Shown: positions 53,944 through 62,628 of the stretch, in pieces | Position numbering within the stretch: the stretch's first letter is position 1 | How the letters are laid out: every line of letters starts with the position of its first letter | From: DATKWD01 sp963704815 | GTDB taxonomy: Bacteria; Actinomycetota; Acidimicrobiia; Acidimicrobiales; Salinilacustritrichaceae | Direction: 5' to 3' | DNA: 64,000 nt | Assembly (NCBI GenBank): GCA_963704815.1 | Contig: CAVPHU010000005.1 | Coordinates: forward strand, 310,001 to 374,000 | Notes under the pieces: generated by a model | Told to the model about the DNA's origin: nothing | The model's database searches: none | Seen by the model: the letters and a program-made list of their open reading frames with translations, nothing else | Program-made: the position numbers and the translations under genes

Positions 53944-54981
53944 TCAGGGGCGACCCGAGTCCGGGCCCAGCAGTGCGTCCCACTGCTCGGCCACGGCGAC
54001 GAGATCGAACGACTCGACGCAGTGCGTCCGGGCGAGGTCGGGGTCGAAGGCGCCACGCAACGCCTCGTCGACACCCGCCCGAACCGCTCGGAGGTCGCCC
54101 GGTCGGACCAGGCGTCCAGTTCGACCATCGAGTACCACCGAGGACACCCCACCGACGTCGCTCGCCACCACGCCGATCCCGCACGCGCCGGCCTCGATGG
54201 CAACCGCCGGGATCCCCTCGGTTCTGCTCGGAATCACCACGGCGTCGACCGCCCAGAGAAGCGACCGCGGGTCGGCGACCGACCCCACGAACCTCACGGT
54301 GCCGGCGGCGTCTCGCTCGAGCTCTCGGCGCAGCGGGCCGTCACCTCCGACGAGGAGCTGGACGTTGCTCAGCTCGGCACAGGCCGCCATGGCCGTGGCC
54401 GGGTCCTTCTCGGCACTGAGCGCGCCGAGGTACAACACGACCTCCGCGTCGGCATCGAGCCCCCAGGATGCGCGGGCGGCCGCCCGCTCGGCCGGCTCGG
54501 GCGGGCGGAAGTACGCGGTGTCGACCGCGTTCGGGATCACCACCACCTCGGTGCGCACCCCTCGATCCCTCAACTCCTCCGCGGCGGCCGGCCACAGCGC
54601 GACGATGGCCGCAGCGCGGGCGAACATCGGCCGGACCCGAGCCGCGGCGAGCCTCGACGAAGACCAGTAGCGCGGGTCACCGATGCTCCGATAGACGAAC
54701 GGAGGACCGGCCACCGTGGCGAGCGCAGCGGCCGGAAGCGACGTCGATCCGTGCGCGACCACGTGGTCGTGGGCGGCAGCGCGCTTCCGGAGTCGCCTCA
54801 CCCCGGGCACCGAGAGGCCTCCGAGATCAGGGATGGGAAGGGTTGCCGTCGACGTGCCGGCCGCAACGGCGACCAACTCGCCATCGCGCCCCAAGCGGTC
54901 GAGGGCACCGACCAGATCGTGGGCGAACACCTCGGCGCCCCGCCGGTCCGTCGATGCGACGACATGGAGAGCACTGGCCAT
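53944..54981 (-). CDS. Glycosyltransferase family 4/1
   Basis: 345 residues. ALHVVASTDRRGAEVFAHDL, VYRSIGDPRYW, VLYLGALSAEKDPATAMAAC, FVGSVADPRSLLWAVDAVVI, RTEGIPAVAIEAGACGIGVV: full GT-B build. The short N-terminal domain is typical of compact members. The divergent 121-base region to 55104 should hold both promoters; I see no clear operator in it. Confidence 0.9.
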   Translation of the reverse strand: MASALHVVASTDRRGAEVFAHDLVGALDRLGRDGELVAVAAGTSTATLPIPDLGGLSVPGVRRLRKRAAAHDHVVAHGSTSLPAAALATVAGPPFVYRSIGDPRYWSSSRLAAARVRPMFARAAAIVALWPAAAEELRDRGVRTEVVVIPNAVDTAYFRPPEPAERAAARASWGLDADAEVVLYLGALSAEKDPATAMAACAELSNVQLLVGGDGPLRRELERDAAGTVRFVGSVADPRSLLWAVDAVVIPSRTEGIPAVAIEAGACGIGVVASDVGGVSSVVLDGRTGRLVRPGDLRAVRAGVDEALRGAFDPDLARTHCVESFDLVAVAEQWDALLGPDSGRP

Positions 54982-55103
54982 TGCGGTGTTCGGGGTCCTC
55001 GCCTCGTCCGTCGGAGCACTGCCTCGTCGTGTCCGCGGGGAACTGTAGGTGAACGATTCCCGCCTTCACGAGTGCCGCGACCGGGCGCACTAGCGTCGCT
55101 CCG

Positions 55104-56048
55104 ATGGTCGCCGATCTCGTCGTTCGGCGCAGCGTCGACGACGACCGACCCGCGATTCTCGATCTCGCATCCCGATCGCTGCAATGGAAGGCCGACACTC
55201 GCGACCGCGACTTCTTCGCATGGAAGCACGACGCGAATCCCGCCGGGCCCTCGCCGGCGTGGGTGGCCGAGATCGATGGCGAGATCGTCGGCTTTCGAAC
55301 GCTGCAGCGGTGGTCGTTCCGGGCGGCCGACGGCGAGGCGCTCGAGGTCGTCCGGGCCGTCGACACCGCAACCGATCCGGCGCACCAGGGCAAGGGCATC
55401 TTCCGACGACTCACACTCGGGGCCGTCGACGAACTCACCGACGCCGGGGTCGACGCCGTGTTCAACACGCCGAACGCCTCGAGCCGGCCGGGCTACCTCA
55501 AGATGGGCTGGTCGATCGTCGGCCGGCCCACGCTGTGGATCCACCCCAGAACGCCGGCCACCGCGGTGCGGATGCTGCGGGCCCGGGTGGCTGCCGAGAA
55601 GTGGTCCGAGCCGGTCGACATCGGCGCGCCGGCCGCCGAGGCGCTCGCGGACCTCGATCCCCGACACCTCCCGGCCCGACCCCGAATCGGTCGCATCGGC
55701 CCCCACCGCACCGTCGAGGGCCTCCGATGGCGCTACTCGTTCGAACCGCTGCACTACCGGGCGGTCGACGTCAGAGGAGGCGTCGCCATCATCCGGGTGC
55801 GACGCCGCGGCCCACTCCGTGAGGTCGCCCTGTGCGAGTGGCTCTCGACCGAGTTCGACCCACGCGCCCTCCGCTCGATCGTGAAGACCTGCGGCGACTA
55901 CCTGATCGGGGTCGGCCTCGGTCCACGACACGGCCTCGTGCCGCTCCCCCGCCAGGGTCCCACGGTCACGTGGCGACCGCTCGCCCGACCCGGGGTGCCT
56001 TCGCTGTCCGACCTCGAACTGACCCTCGGCGATCTCGAACTGTTCTGA
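55104..56048 (+). CDS. GNAT-family acetyltransferase, FemAB-like size
   Basis: 314 residues. N-terminal GNAT fold with WVAEIDGEIVGFRTLQRWSF and the acetyl-CoA loop ATDPAHQGKGIFRRLTLGAV, then FNTPNASSRPGYLKMGWSIV. The C-terminal ~150 residues form a second domain with a (WRYSFEPLHYRAVDVRGGV) pattern seen in glycan-locus GNATs. It probably acylates an amino sugar or lipid-linked glycan. It lies between two glycosyltransferase genes. Confidence 0.82.
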   Translation: MVADLVVRRSVDDDRPAILDLASRSLQWKADTRDRDFFAWKHDANPAGPSPAWVAEIDGEIVGFRTLQRWSFRAADGEALEVVRAVDTATDPAHQGKGIFRRLTLGAVDELTDAGVDAVFNTPNASSRPGYLKMGWSIVGRPTLWIHPRTPATAVRMLRARVAAEKWSEPVDIGAPAAEALADLDPRHLPARPRIGRIGPHRTVEGLRWRYSFEPLHYRAVDVRGGVAIIRVRRRGPLREVALCEWLSTEFDPRALRSIVKTCGDYLIGVGLGPRHGLVPLPRQGPTVTWRPLARPGVPSLSDLELTLGDLELF

Positions 56049-56069
56049 ACAGGCCCGCCCCGCACACGC

Positions 56070-57185
56070 TCAAACAGATCGGGCGCCGGCGAGCTGTGCA
56101 TAGACCGCCTCCTGCCGCCGCACCGCGCGCTCGATGCCGTAGTCAGCGGCGCGCGACCTCGCCCCGGCAGCCAACGACGAGCGAACCGCCGGATCGAGCG
56201 CGGCGACCAGTTCGGCGGCCAGCGCCTCGGGGTCGCCGGCCGGAACCAGCCGCCCCTCGGTCCCGTCGCGGATGATCGACGGCACGCCACCGACCGACGT
56301 GGCGACCACGGGAAGACCGACGGCCATCGCCTCGAGCATGGCGATGGGAAGCCCCTCGTAGCGGCTCGCCAGGACGAACACATCGGCAGCCACCAGCGTT
56401 CGGATCGGATCGGCGCGGTAGCCCAGGAACGTGAACCGATCGCGCAGGCCCAGGGCTTCGGCCTCGGAGGCGAGATCGGTTGCGAGCGGTCCTTGCCCCA
56501 CGGCGAAGAATCGGACCTGGCCTCGACCGTCCACGACCCGTGCCGCGGCCGCGAGGAGGTTCGGGTAGTCCTTGTTGGCCCGGAGGTTGGCGACGGTGAC
56601 CACCGCGACCTGGTCGTCGGCGAGCCCCAGTTCGGCCCGGGCGGCCGCACGTTCGGATCGGCGAGCTGCGATGGCGTCGAGATCCACGCCGTGGACCAGG
56701 ACTTCGGGATGACCGGACATCGATCCCGCGACCTCGTCGGAGACGGCGAAGACATGATCGTCCCGGGCGATCGACAGACGATTCACGACCCGCGTCGGGC
56801 CCCGGTGGGAGTCCCACACGTTGTGCTCGGTGGTCACCAGGGCCGGCCGGGGTCGCACCGTCCGGGCCACCATCCGGGCCTGCGCCGCCACCAGGGGCGA
56901 GTGATCGTGGATCACCTGGATCTGCTCCCGTCGCAGCAGTGATCGGAGCCGGCCCCACCAGCGCGGATCGACCGGATTCGGCGCGTCGAGACACGTCACC
57001 TCGACGTGCCGTTGCTCGAGGTCGGCGACCAGGTGGTCCTTCCACGGCAGGAGGTAGGCCGCGTGGATCCTGAACCGCTCGTGATCGACCAGTTGGGCGA
57101 AGGAGAGCAGCAGGCGCTCGGCGCCGCCCGGGCCCAGACCCTTGGTCAGCCAGAGCACAGCGGTTCGGTCGTCGGGGGCGGCCAT
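56070..57185 (-). CDS. Glycosyltransferase family 4/1
   Basis: 371 residues. VLWLTKGLGPGGAERLLLSF, IHDHSPLVAAQARMVAR, VTVANLRANKDYPNLLAAAA, FLGYRADPIRTLVAADVFVL and RYEGLPIAMLEAMAVGLPVV. End of the glycan region on this side. It converges with the GNAT gene, with 21 bases between stops. Confidence 0.92.
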   Translation of the reverse strand: MAAPDDRTAVLWLTKGLGPGGAERLLLSFAQLVDHERFRIHAAYLLPWKDHLVADLEQRHVEVTCLDAPNPVDPRWWGRLRSLLRREQIQVIHDHSPLVAAQARMVARTVRPRPALVTTEHNVWDSHRGPTRVVNRLSIARDDHVFAVSDEVAGSMSGHPEVLVHGVDLDAIAARRSERAAARAELGLADDQVAVVTVANLRANKDYPNLLAAAARVVDGRGQVRFFAVGQGPLATDLASEAEALGLRDRFTFLGYRADPIRTLVAADVFVLASRYEGLPIAMLEAMAVGLPVVATSVGGVPSIIRDGTEGRLVPAGDPEALAAELVAALDPAVRSSLAAGARSRAADYGIERAVRRQEAVYAQLAGARSV

Positions 57186-57236
57186 GGCCGCGCCGAGACT
57201 ACGGCACCGCCGCCCCTCGACCGACCCCGCTCGCCG

Positions 57237-58541
57237 TCAGGACTCGAGCGCGTCCGAGAACTCGAGAACGGTCTCGTTCGGCGGCTCGTCGTCGGCCAGT
57301 GCCACCTCGAGGGCATCGCGCAGCCCACTCTTGACCGGAGCCTCCTGGGGCGACTCGTCGACGTTGGTTTCGGGCTGGGCTTCGGGCTCGGGCTCGGGCG
57401 CCGTCCCGCTGGCGTCGGCGGCGACGATGTCGAGGTCGGGCTCGGGTGTGGCAACAGGTGCCGGAACGGGTGCCGGCGCCGGTGCTGGTGCCGCAGCCAC
57501 CTCCACCACTGCCGCAACCTCGCGTTGCGACTCCGGTGGCGGCGGGGCCACGACCGGTTCGGCCAGGTCGATCGGAGCGGGGGGCTCGGCGACGTCGCCG
57601 GGGCGGCGCACGGGAAGGTCGATCAACTCTCGATACGTGCGCCACTGGCGGATCGCGAGGTGTGGATCGCGCGACGGCGACATGAGCTCGATCCGCACGA
57701 CGCCGAGCTCTGCCAGTCCCCTGACTGCCGAGGTCATCTCGTCGGGTTGGGTCGGGTCGACCCAGTCGGGCGTCACGTCGTCGTCGGCGTCGGTGAGATC
57801 GGCGTCTTCGGCGCGAGATCGGCGGTCGTCGAGTGCGGCCCGGTCGGTCAGCATGATCCGGGCGGTCGCGAGCGACGTCGGTTCGTCGGGGTCGGCGAGC
57901 AACAGCGGGGCGGCGACATCGCCGGACCCGCCGGCACGGCGATAGGCATCGATCACGCCGGCGACATCGGCGCCGAGCGGCACCACGAGATGGCAGCCGA
58001 GCTCGGCGGCCAGCGCGGCCTCGGTCTCCTCGGTGGCCGTGATCGACACCGGTGGGACCTTCGCCAGGCCTCCCGGGAGCCGGAAGTCGTTGACGACGAG
58101 GCCTCCGTCCTGCTGATCGACCCGTTCGCCCGCGGCCAGGCGACGGAAGACGTCGATTCCCTCGGCCAGGGCACGGAGGCGGACCGGCCGAGCCAGTCGG
58201 GCCCGGCCGGTGACCGCATCGCACGAACCGGCGGAGAACCCCACGGTGAACCGGCCACGGAGGAGCGCACCGGCCGAGGTGGCCAGGTGGGCGACCGCTG
58301 CGGGGTGGAGTGGCCCGGTGATCGGGATCCCGTCGATCTGGACATGCACGAACAGCGTCGCCACCGAGATGGCGCCGAGTGACGGCCAGGTCGAGGAGGC
58401 GTGGTTGACCCCGTCGATCGGCAGACGCGGATCGTCGGCGAGGTGAACGAAGTCGAGGTCGGCCCGTTCGGCATCGAGCACGACGTGCGCCAGGCTGACC
58501 GGGCTCTGTGTGCCGCTGCGTAGTCGGACACCGATCTTCAT
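57237..58541 (-). CDS. Luciferase-like monooxygenase family protein
   Basis: 434 residues from ATG 58541 with a GGGAGG site. The N-terminal ~330 residues follow the LLM barrel (DFVHLADDP, ATLFVHVQIDG, GRFTVGFSAGSCDAV, IDVFRRLAAGE). Such enzymes use F420 or FMN; the cofactor cannot be told. A ~110-residue Pro/Ala/Glu-rich tail (APAPAPAPVPAPVATPEPD) is odd for the family and probably disordered. It may be the last gene of the amidohydrolase operon. Confidence 0.8.
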   Translation of the reverse strand: MKIGVRLRSGTQSPVSLAHVVLDAERADLDFVHLADDPRLPIDGVNHASSTWPSLGAISVATLFVHVQIDGIPITGPLHPAAVAHLATSAGALLRGRFTVGFSAGSCDAVTGRARLARPVRLRALAEGIDVFRRLAAGERVDQQDGGLVVNDFRLPGGLAKVPPVSITATEETEAALAAELGCHLVVPLGADVAGVIDAYRRAGGSGDVAAPLLLADPDEPTSLATARIMLTDRAALDDRRSRAEDADLTDADDDVTPDWVDPTQPDEMTSAVRGLAELGVVRIELMSPSRDPHLAIRQWRTYRELIDLPVRRPGDVAEPPAPIDLAEPVVAPPPPESQREVAAVVEVAAAPAPAPAPVPAPVATPEPDLDIVAADASGTAPEPEPEAQPETNVDESPQEAPVKSGLRDALEVALADDEPPNETVLEFSDALES

Positions 58542-58581
58542 GACCACGACCTCCCGAAGGGGCAAGGCTACCGAGTCGAGG

Positions 58582-58968
58582 TCAGGAGCGGGCGGACAGC
58601 ACGCTCGTCTGCGCCGGGTCGAGGTATTCGTCGATCCGGTGGACCTGTCCCTCGTCCGTGAGCGTGACCACGACACAGGTGTGCGCCTGCAACGAGCCGC
58701 CCGGTGCGGTGCCGGTGAGGACCGCCCGCCACACGAACCCGTCGGCCGTCGCGGTGAGGGCCCGATCGGTCCACGCGATGTCGGGCACGGCACGATGAAG
58801 CCACGCAAGGGCCTTGGCCGCGTTGACCAGGGGCTCCTCGGTCGCATCGGCGTTGTGCCACACGACGGCGTCGGGCGCCGCCAGTGCCGAGAACGCCTCG
58901 CGGTCGCCCCGACGGCTCGCGTCGCAGTAGGCCCGCGCCACCGCGAGGTGGGCGTCGAGGTCGACCAC
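58582..58968 (-). CDS. NTF2/SnoaL-like protein
   Basis: 128 residues from GTG 58968, one base after the SDR stop. LAVARAYCDASRRGDREAFS, DAVVWHNADATEEPLVNAA and HTCVVVTLTDEGQVHRIDEY fit the cone-shaped NTF2 fold used by small isomerases, hydrolases and dehydratases. A catalytic role is possible but not shown. Coupled with the SDR and amidohydrolase genes. Confidence 0.8.
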   Translation of the reverse strand: MVDLDAHLAVARAYCDASRRGDREAFSALAAPDAVVWHNADATEEPLVNAAKALAWLHRAVPDIAWTDRALTATADGFVWRAVLTGTAPGGSLQAHTCVVVTLTDEGQVHRIDEYLDPAQTSVLSARS

Positions 58969-58969
58969 T

Positions 58970-59866
58970 TCAGGCGATCTCGTGGAAGAAGGTGCGGGGG
59001 TTGGCGTCGGCCAGCAGCTTGCGCACGAGGGCATCGACGTCCCCCGGCTCGTCGGGGACGTCCTCGGTCGTCGGGCCGCGTCGCCACCCTTCGGCGATGG
59101 CGAGCAGCAGGCCGGACGACTCGATCACCTGTCCGGTGATGTCGGCCGACTGCGGGGAAGCCAGCCAGGTGACGACCGGAGCGACCCAGCGAGGATCGAA
59201 CTTCGCCAGCATCTCGTCGGGCAGGCCGAGATCTTCGGTGAGCCGGGTGAGCCCGCCCGGGGCCACGGCGTTGGCCGTGACGCCGTAGCGGCTGAGCTCG
59301 ATGGCTGCGACCTGGGTGAAGGCCGCGATTCCGGCCTTGGCGGCGCTGTAGTTGGTCTGGCCCGGGTTCGCGTAGAGCCCGGCCACCGACGTGGTGTTGA
59401 TGATGCGAGCGTCGTTGACCTCGCCGTCCTTGGCCCGACCCCGCCAGTACTCGGCGGCGAACCGCGAGGTGCAGAACGTGCCCTTCAGGTGGACACCGAT
59501 GACCGAGTCCCACTCCTGTTCGGTCATCGAGAACAACATGCGGTCGCGCAGGATGCCGGCGTTGTTGACGACCACGTCGAGGCCGCCGAAGGTGTCGATC
59601 GCCTGTTGGACGACCGCCTCACCACCGGCGAACGTGCTGATGTCGTCGGTGTTGGCGGCGCCTTCGCCGCCGAGGGCGACGATCTCGTCCACCACGTCCT
59701 GGGCAGGACCGGCATCGCTGCCCTCGCCGTCGCGGGAACCGCCGACGTCGTTGATCACGACCTTCGCGCCGTGTTCGGCGAGCATCAGCGCGTACTCGCG
59801 CCCGATGCCGCGACCCGCACCGGTGATGATGGCCACCCGGCCGTCGCACATCTTCTGGTCGGTCAT
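58970..59866 (-). CDS. Short-chain dehydrogenase/reductase
   Basis: 298 residues from ATG 59866 (ATGA overlap). Cofactor loop TGAGRGIG, NNAG, catalytic Ser in NTTSVAG and YSAAKAG. The insertion after the first strand (GGSRDGEGSDAGPAQDVVDE) is that of SDRs related to the N-terminal part of multifunctional beta-oxidation enzymes, which oxidise 3-hydroxyacyl-CoA. Middle gene of the amidohydrolase operon. Confidence 0.9.
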   Translation of the reverse strand: MTDQKMCDGRVAIITGAGRGIGREYALMLAEHGAKVVINDVGGSRDGEGSDAGPAQDVVDEIVALGGEGAANTDDISTFAGGEAVVQQAIDTFGGLDVVVNNAGILRDRMLFSMTEQEWDSVIGVHLKGTFCTSRFAAEYWRGRAKDGEVNDARIINTTSVAGLYANPGQTNYSAAKAGIAAFTQVAAIELSRYGVTANAVAPGGLTRLTEDLGLPDEMLAKFDPRWVAPVVTWLASPQSADITGQVIESSGLLLAIAEGWRRGPTTEDVPDEPGDVDALVRKLLADANPRTFFHEIA

Positions 59867-61065
59867 CGGCCGGACAGCTCCTTGAGGTTGTCGCGGAACA
59901 CGAGGCGCTGCTCGGCGTCGGACAGCGCGGCGAAGTCGCCGATCCAGTGCGCAGGGGTCGCCAGGCCTTCGGGATGGGGCCAGTCGGAGCCGAGCAGGAT
60001 GCGGTCGGCGCCGATGAGGTCGCGCAGGTCGCGGATGTCGTCCTCGTAGAACGGCGCCACCCACACGTGCTCGCGGAACTGCTCGGCGGGGTCACTGGCG
60101 AACAGCTGCGGCGTCTTCCCGTAGGCCTTCTTGAACCGGCGCATCAGCTCGCGCACCCAGGCCGAGCCGAGTTCGAGGGTCGCCACCCGGAGCGTCGGAT
60201 GACGCTCGAACACGCCGTGACACACCATGGCCGCCATCATGTCGAAGATCGGACGCTCGATGTGGATGGACAGCACCTCCTCGAGCGGCGACATCTTCAA
60301 GCCGGTGAAACCCGGACGCTCGCCCCAGTCGGTGAGGTACTTGCCGTAGCCCGAATCGGCACCGTGGATGGCGATGACGAGCCCAGCCTCGGCCGCCATG
60401 GCCCACACCCGGTCGTGCTCCGGATCGCCGGGCGAACGGAACAAGCCGGCGGTCGCCACCGGCGCCGGGCGAAAGGTCAGGATCTTGGCGCCGCGTTCGA
60501 TGGCGAGGGCGACGTCCTTCTCGGCCTCGGCCGGGTCGACGAGGCTGATCAGCGGGCCGGTCTGGATGCGGCCGTCGCGGTCGTGGCCCCAGTCCTCGTC
60601 GAGCCAGTCGTTGTAGGCCCGGAAGACGGCGTAGAGGGTCTCGGGGTCGTCGTACAGCATCTCCTCGAGGCCGAGGCCGAGGCTCGGGATCAGCCAGGCG
60701 AAGTCGACGCCCTGCTCGTCCATCGCAGCGATCCGCGCGGTGCGCTCGAAGTAGGCGGGCTGGATGGGCTGCATCTCGACGATGTCGCGAATCGCGACAC
60801 CCTCGGTGTTCTCGGCCCGGAAGTACATCTCGAGCGAGCCCGGAGCACCCACTGGGTCGTAGGTCGGGTTGGGAACCACGGTGAGGAGCTTCTGGTTGAC
60901 GAGCAGCGTCTTGCGGCCGCTGACGTCGATCCACTTGATCGCGCTCCTGAACTTCGGGTCGAGGTGACGGGTGAGCGCGTCCGCGGTCTCGTAGTAGTGC
61001 TCGTCGGCGTCATAGATGCCGTAGTCGAGCTTCGTGGCCGCCGGCTTCTCTTCGAGCATGGTCAT
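59863..61065 (-). CDS. Amidohydrolase-family (amidohydrolase 2) protein
   Basis: 400 residues from ATG 61065. TIM-barrel metal-site features: DADEHYYE at the first strand in place of DxHxH, VIAIHGADSGYG, and GSDWPHPEG at the end with the catalytic Asp. Members hydrolyse C-C bonds or decarboxylate; many sit in aromatic or steroid-like degradation clusters. First gene of the operon; promoter with a strong palindrome at 61087-61106. Confidence 0.87.
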   Translation of the reverse strand: MTMLEEKPAATKLDYGIYDADEHYYETADALTRHLDPKFRSAIKWIDVSGRKTLLVNQKLLTVVPNPTYDPVGAPGSLEMYFRAENTEGVAIRDIVEMQPIQPAYFERTARIAAMDEQGVDFAWLIPSLGLGLEEMLYDDPETLYAVFRAYNDWLDEDWGHDRDGRIQTGPLISLVDPAEAEKDVALAIERGAKILTFRPAPVATAGLFRSPGDPEHDRVWAMAAEAGLVIAIHGADSGYGKYLTDWGERPGFTGLKMSPLEEVLSIHIERPIFDMMAAMVCHGVFERHPTLRVATLELGSAWVRELMRRFKKAYGKTPQLFASDPAEQFREHVWVAPFYEDDIRDLRDLIGADRILLGSDWPHPEGLATPAHWIGDFAALSDAEQRLVFRDNLKELSGR

Positions 61066-61086
61066 GGGTCGACTCCCGTCGCGTGA

Positions 61087-61106
61087 ACTTGACGAACTCG
61101 TCAAGT
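61087..61106. promoter_or_regulatory. 20-base palindromic operator candidate
   Basis: ACTTGACGA-AC-TCGTCAAGT: perfect nine-base arms, two-base spacer, in the 89-base region between the divergent amidohydrolase and SnoaL-like genes. The form suits a TetR-family dimer. A related site is at 62590-62609. Confidence 0.75.
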
Positions 61107-61154
61107 ATGGCCCCCACCCGACGAAACCGTCAACCAGCCGACCAGACTGATCCG

Positions 61155-61586
61155 ATGGAGCGGTGGGAAGTCGAGGCCCGGGTGGCGATCGCGGATCTGG
61201 TGGCCCGCTACAACACCGCCGGCGACTCTGCCCGGTTCGATCGGGTGATGGAGCTGTTCACCGACGACGCCGTGATGGTGATCGACGGCACGACCCACGC
61301 CGGACACGACGCCATCCGAAGCATCTTCACCAGCGCCGAGACCCGGGTGAACTCGGGGCGCAGCCGTCCCGCCCACGTCCGGCACTTCACGGCGACCCAC
61401 CAGGTCGACCTGGTCGACGAGACGACCGCCACCGGTCGGTGCTACTTCCAGGTGCTCACCCCGGTCGGCCTCGACCACTGGGGTCGCTACGTCGACGACT
61501 ATCGGCGGGTCGACGGCGTGTGGCGCTTCGCCTCACGTCGCGTCGACATCGACGGCCACGCGAAGCGATCCCTGTTCAGACCCTGA
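61155..61586 (+). CDS. SnoaL-like protein
   Basis: 143 residues from ATG 61155. VEARVAIADLVARYNTAGDS, RVMELFTDDAVMVIDGTTHA, RPAHVRHFTATHQVDLVDET, HWGRYVDDYRRVDGVWRFAS: the SnoaL_4 pattern. Such proteins act as small cyclases, hydroxylases or dehydratases in catabolic and antibiotic pathways. It shares the 61087 operator region with the amidohydrolase operon. Confidence 0.85.
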   Translation: MERWEVEARVAIADLVARYNTAGDSARFDRVMELFTDDAVMVIDGTTHAGHDAIRSIFTSAETRVNSGRSRPAHVRHFTATHQVDLVDETTATGRCYFQVLTPVGLDHWGRYVDDYRRVDGVWRFASRRVDIDGHAKRSLFRP

Positions 61587-61602
61587 CCGCCGACGCACAA
61601 CC

Positions 61603-61640
61603 ACCCCGCACCCGCGGTTGCGCATCTGTGGTGCCGGGGT
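61603..61640. terminator. Inverted repeat between convergent genes
   Basis: ACCCCGCACC (61603-61612) pairs with GGTGCCGGGGT (61630-61640) with one bulged base. It sits in the 60-base gap between the SnoaL-like and VOC gene stops. Probably a two-way terminator; there is no T-run, as usual in high-GC actinobacteria. Confidence 0.55.
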
Positions 61641-61646
61641 TCGTCC

Positions 61647-62576
61647 TCAGCGGAAGGCGTCGCGGGGGCGCTGGACGAACTCGAAGGGGACACCGTCTGG
61701 ATCGGACAGGAAGCAGATCCACATGTCGGGGACCGGCGTGCCGTTGAGCTCGACCAACTCGGGCGCCCGGTCGAAGGCGATCCCCTCGGAACGGAGCTCG
61801 TCGTAGCTGGCGCGGGTGTCGTCGACTCCCACGGCCGTCCGGTACAGCCCCGCATGGTTCGGGTCGGCCGGCGCCTTTCCGTGCGACGGAGGTCGCGTCC
61901 ACTGGATCAGGACGACCTCGAACGGTTCGTCGGGGAGCCTCAGCCGGACCGCCGTCCCGGTGACCTCGCCCCCGAGACCCACGAACCCGCCGTCGGTGAT
62001 CGACGCCCGCCCGATCTCGTCGAATCCGAGGCGGTGGTACCAGGGCAACGAGACGTCGAGGTCCGAGACGGTGATGCGCAGGTGGCGCATGCGGGTCTTG
62101 CCCTCGGGGACCTCGGGGTCGACGGCCACGTCGGTCTGCACCCCCCACGGGTCGAGCAGGGTCATCGATGCGACACCGAACGGATCGACGCCTCGGGCCA
62201 CCTCGACACACCCCGCCGCCTTCAGACCGGCGACGGCGGGACCGATGGCCGCGACCGCGTAGCCGATCGACTGCATGCCGACCGCCGTCGGATCGCGCAG
62301 CGGCTCGCCCACGACCGGCGGCGTGTCCCACGCCTGGATCTCGATCGACGGGCTCGTCCGTGGGCCTCGGTGGTCGTAGACGAATGCGGCGGCGCTGACG
62401 ATGGTCTGATCCATGCCGAGCAGATCGCCGTCGGACGGCTCCATGGGAGTCTGCATCTTGAGGTCGAGCGCGAGTGCGCCCGCCAGGTATTCGGCGACCG
62501 GCTCGATCGACTCGCAGCAGTAGCAGGTGTGGAGGAATCGACGGGCCGGACGGGTCGCTGCTTCCGGGGACGGCAT
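61647..62576 (-). CDS. Glyoxalase/VOC-family protein, two modules
   Basis: 309 residues from ATG 62576. Two beta-alpha-beta-beta-beta modules: the second has HLRITVSDLDVSLPWYHRLG and ends WICFLSDPDGVPFEFVQRP, the usual VOC metal Glu. The first contains the Cys-rich HTCYCCESIEPVAEYL. Size suits an extradiol dioxygenase-like or glyoxalase-like enzyme. Divergent from an SDR gene across the second operator candidate. Confidence 0.83.
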   Translation of the reverse strand: MPSPEAATRPARRFLHTCYCCESIEPVAEYLAGALALDLKMQTPMEPSDGDLLGMDQTIVSAAAFVYDHRGPRTSPSIEIQAWDTPPVVGEPLRDPTAVGMQSIGYAVAAIGPAVAGLKAAGCVEVARGVDPFGVASMTLLDPWGVQTDVAVDPEVPEGKTRMRHLRITVSDLDVSLPWYHRLGFDEIGRASITDGGFVGLGGEVTGTAVRLRLPDEPFEVVLIQWTRPPSHGKAPADPNHAGLYRTAVGVDDTRASYDELRSEGIAFDRAPELVELNGTPVPDMWICFLSDPDGVPFEFVQRPRDAFR

Positions 62577-62589
62577 GGCCGCGGACCGT

Positions 62590-62609
62590 ACTCGACGCAT
62601 GTGTCAAGT
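62590..62609. promoter_or_regulatory. Second operator candidate, related to 61087-61106
   Basis: ACTCGACGCATGTGTCAAGT matches the 61087 site at 15 of 20 positions and keeps the ACT-GAC / GTC-AGT symmetry. It lies between the divergent VOC and SDR genes. Confidence 0.6.
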
Positions 62610-62628
62610 TGCCGATACGGTCCGGCAG

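Noticed and set aside
57237..59513. 758-codon minus-strand frame as one fused protein
   Set aside because: Only the part from ATG 58541 is protein-like; upstream it overlaps the NTF2 and SDR genes in another frame.
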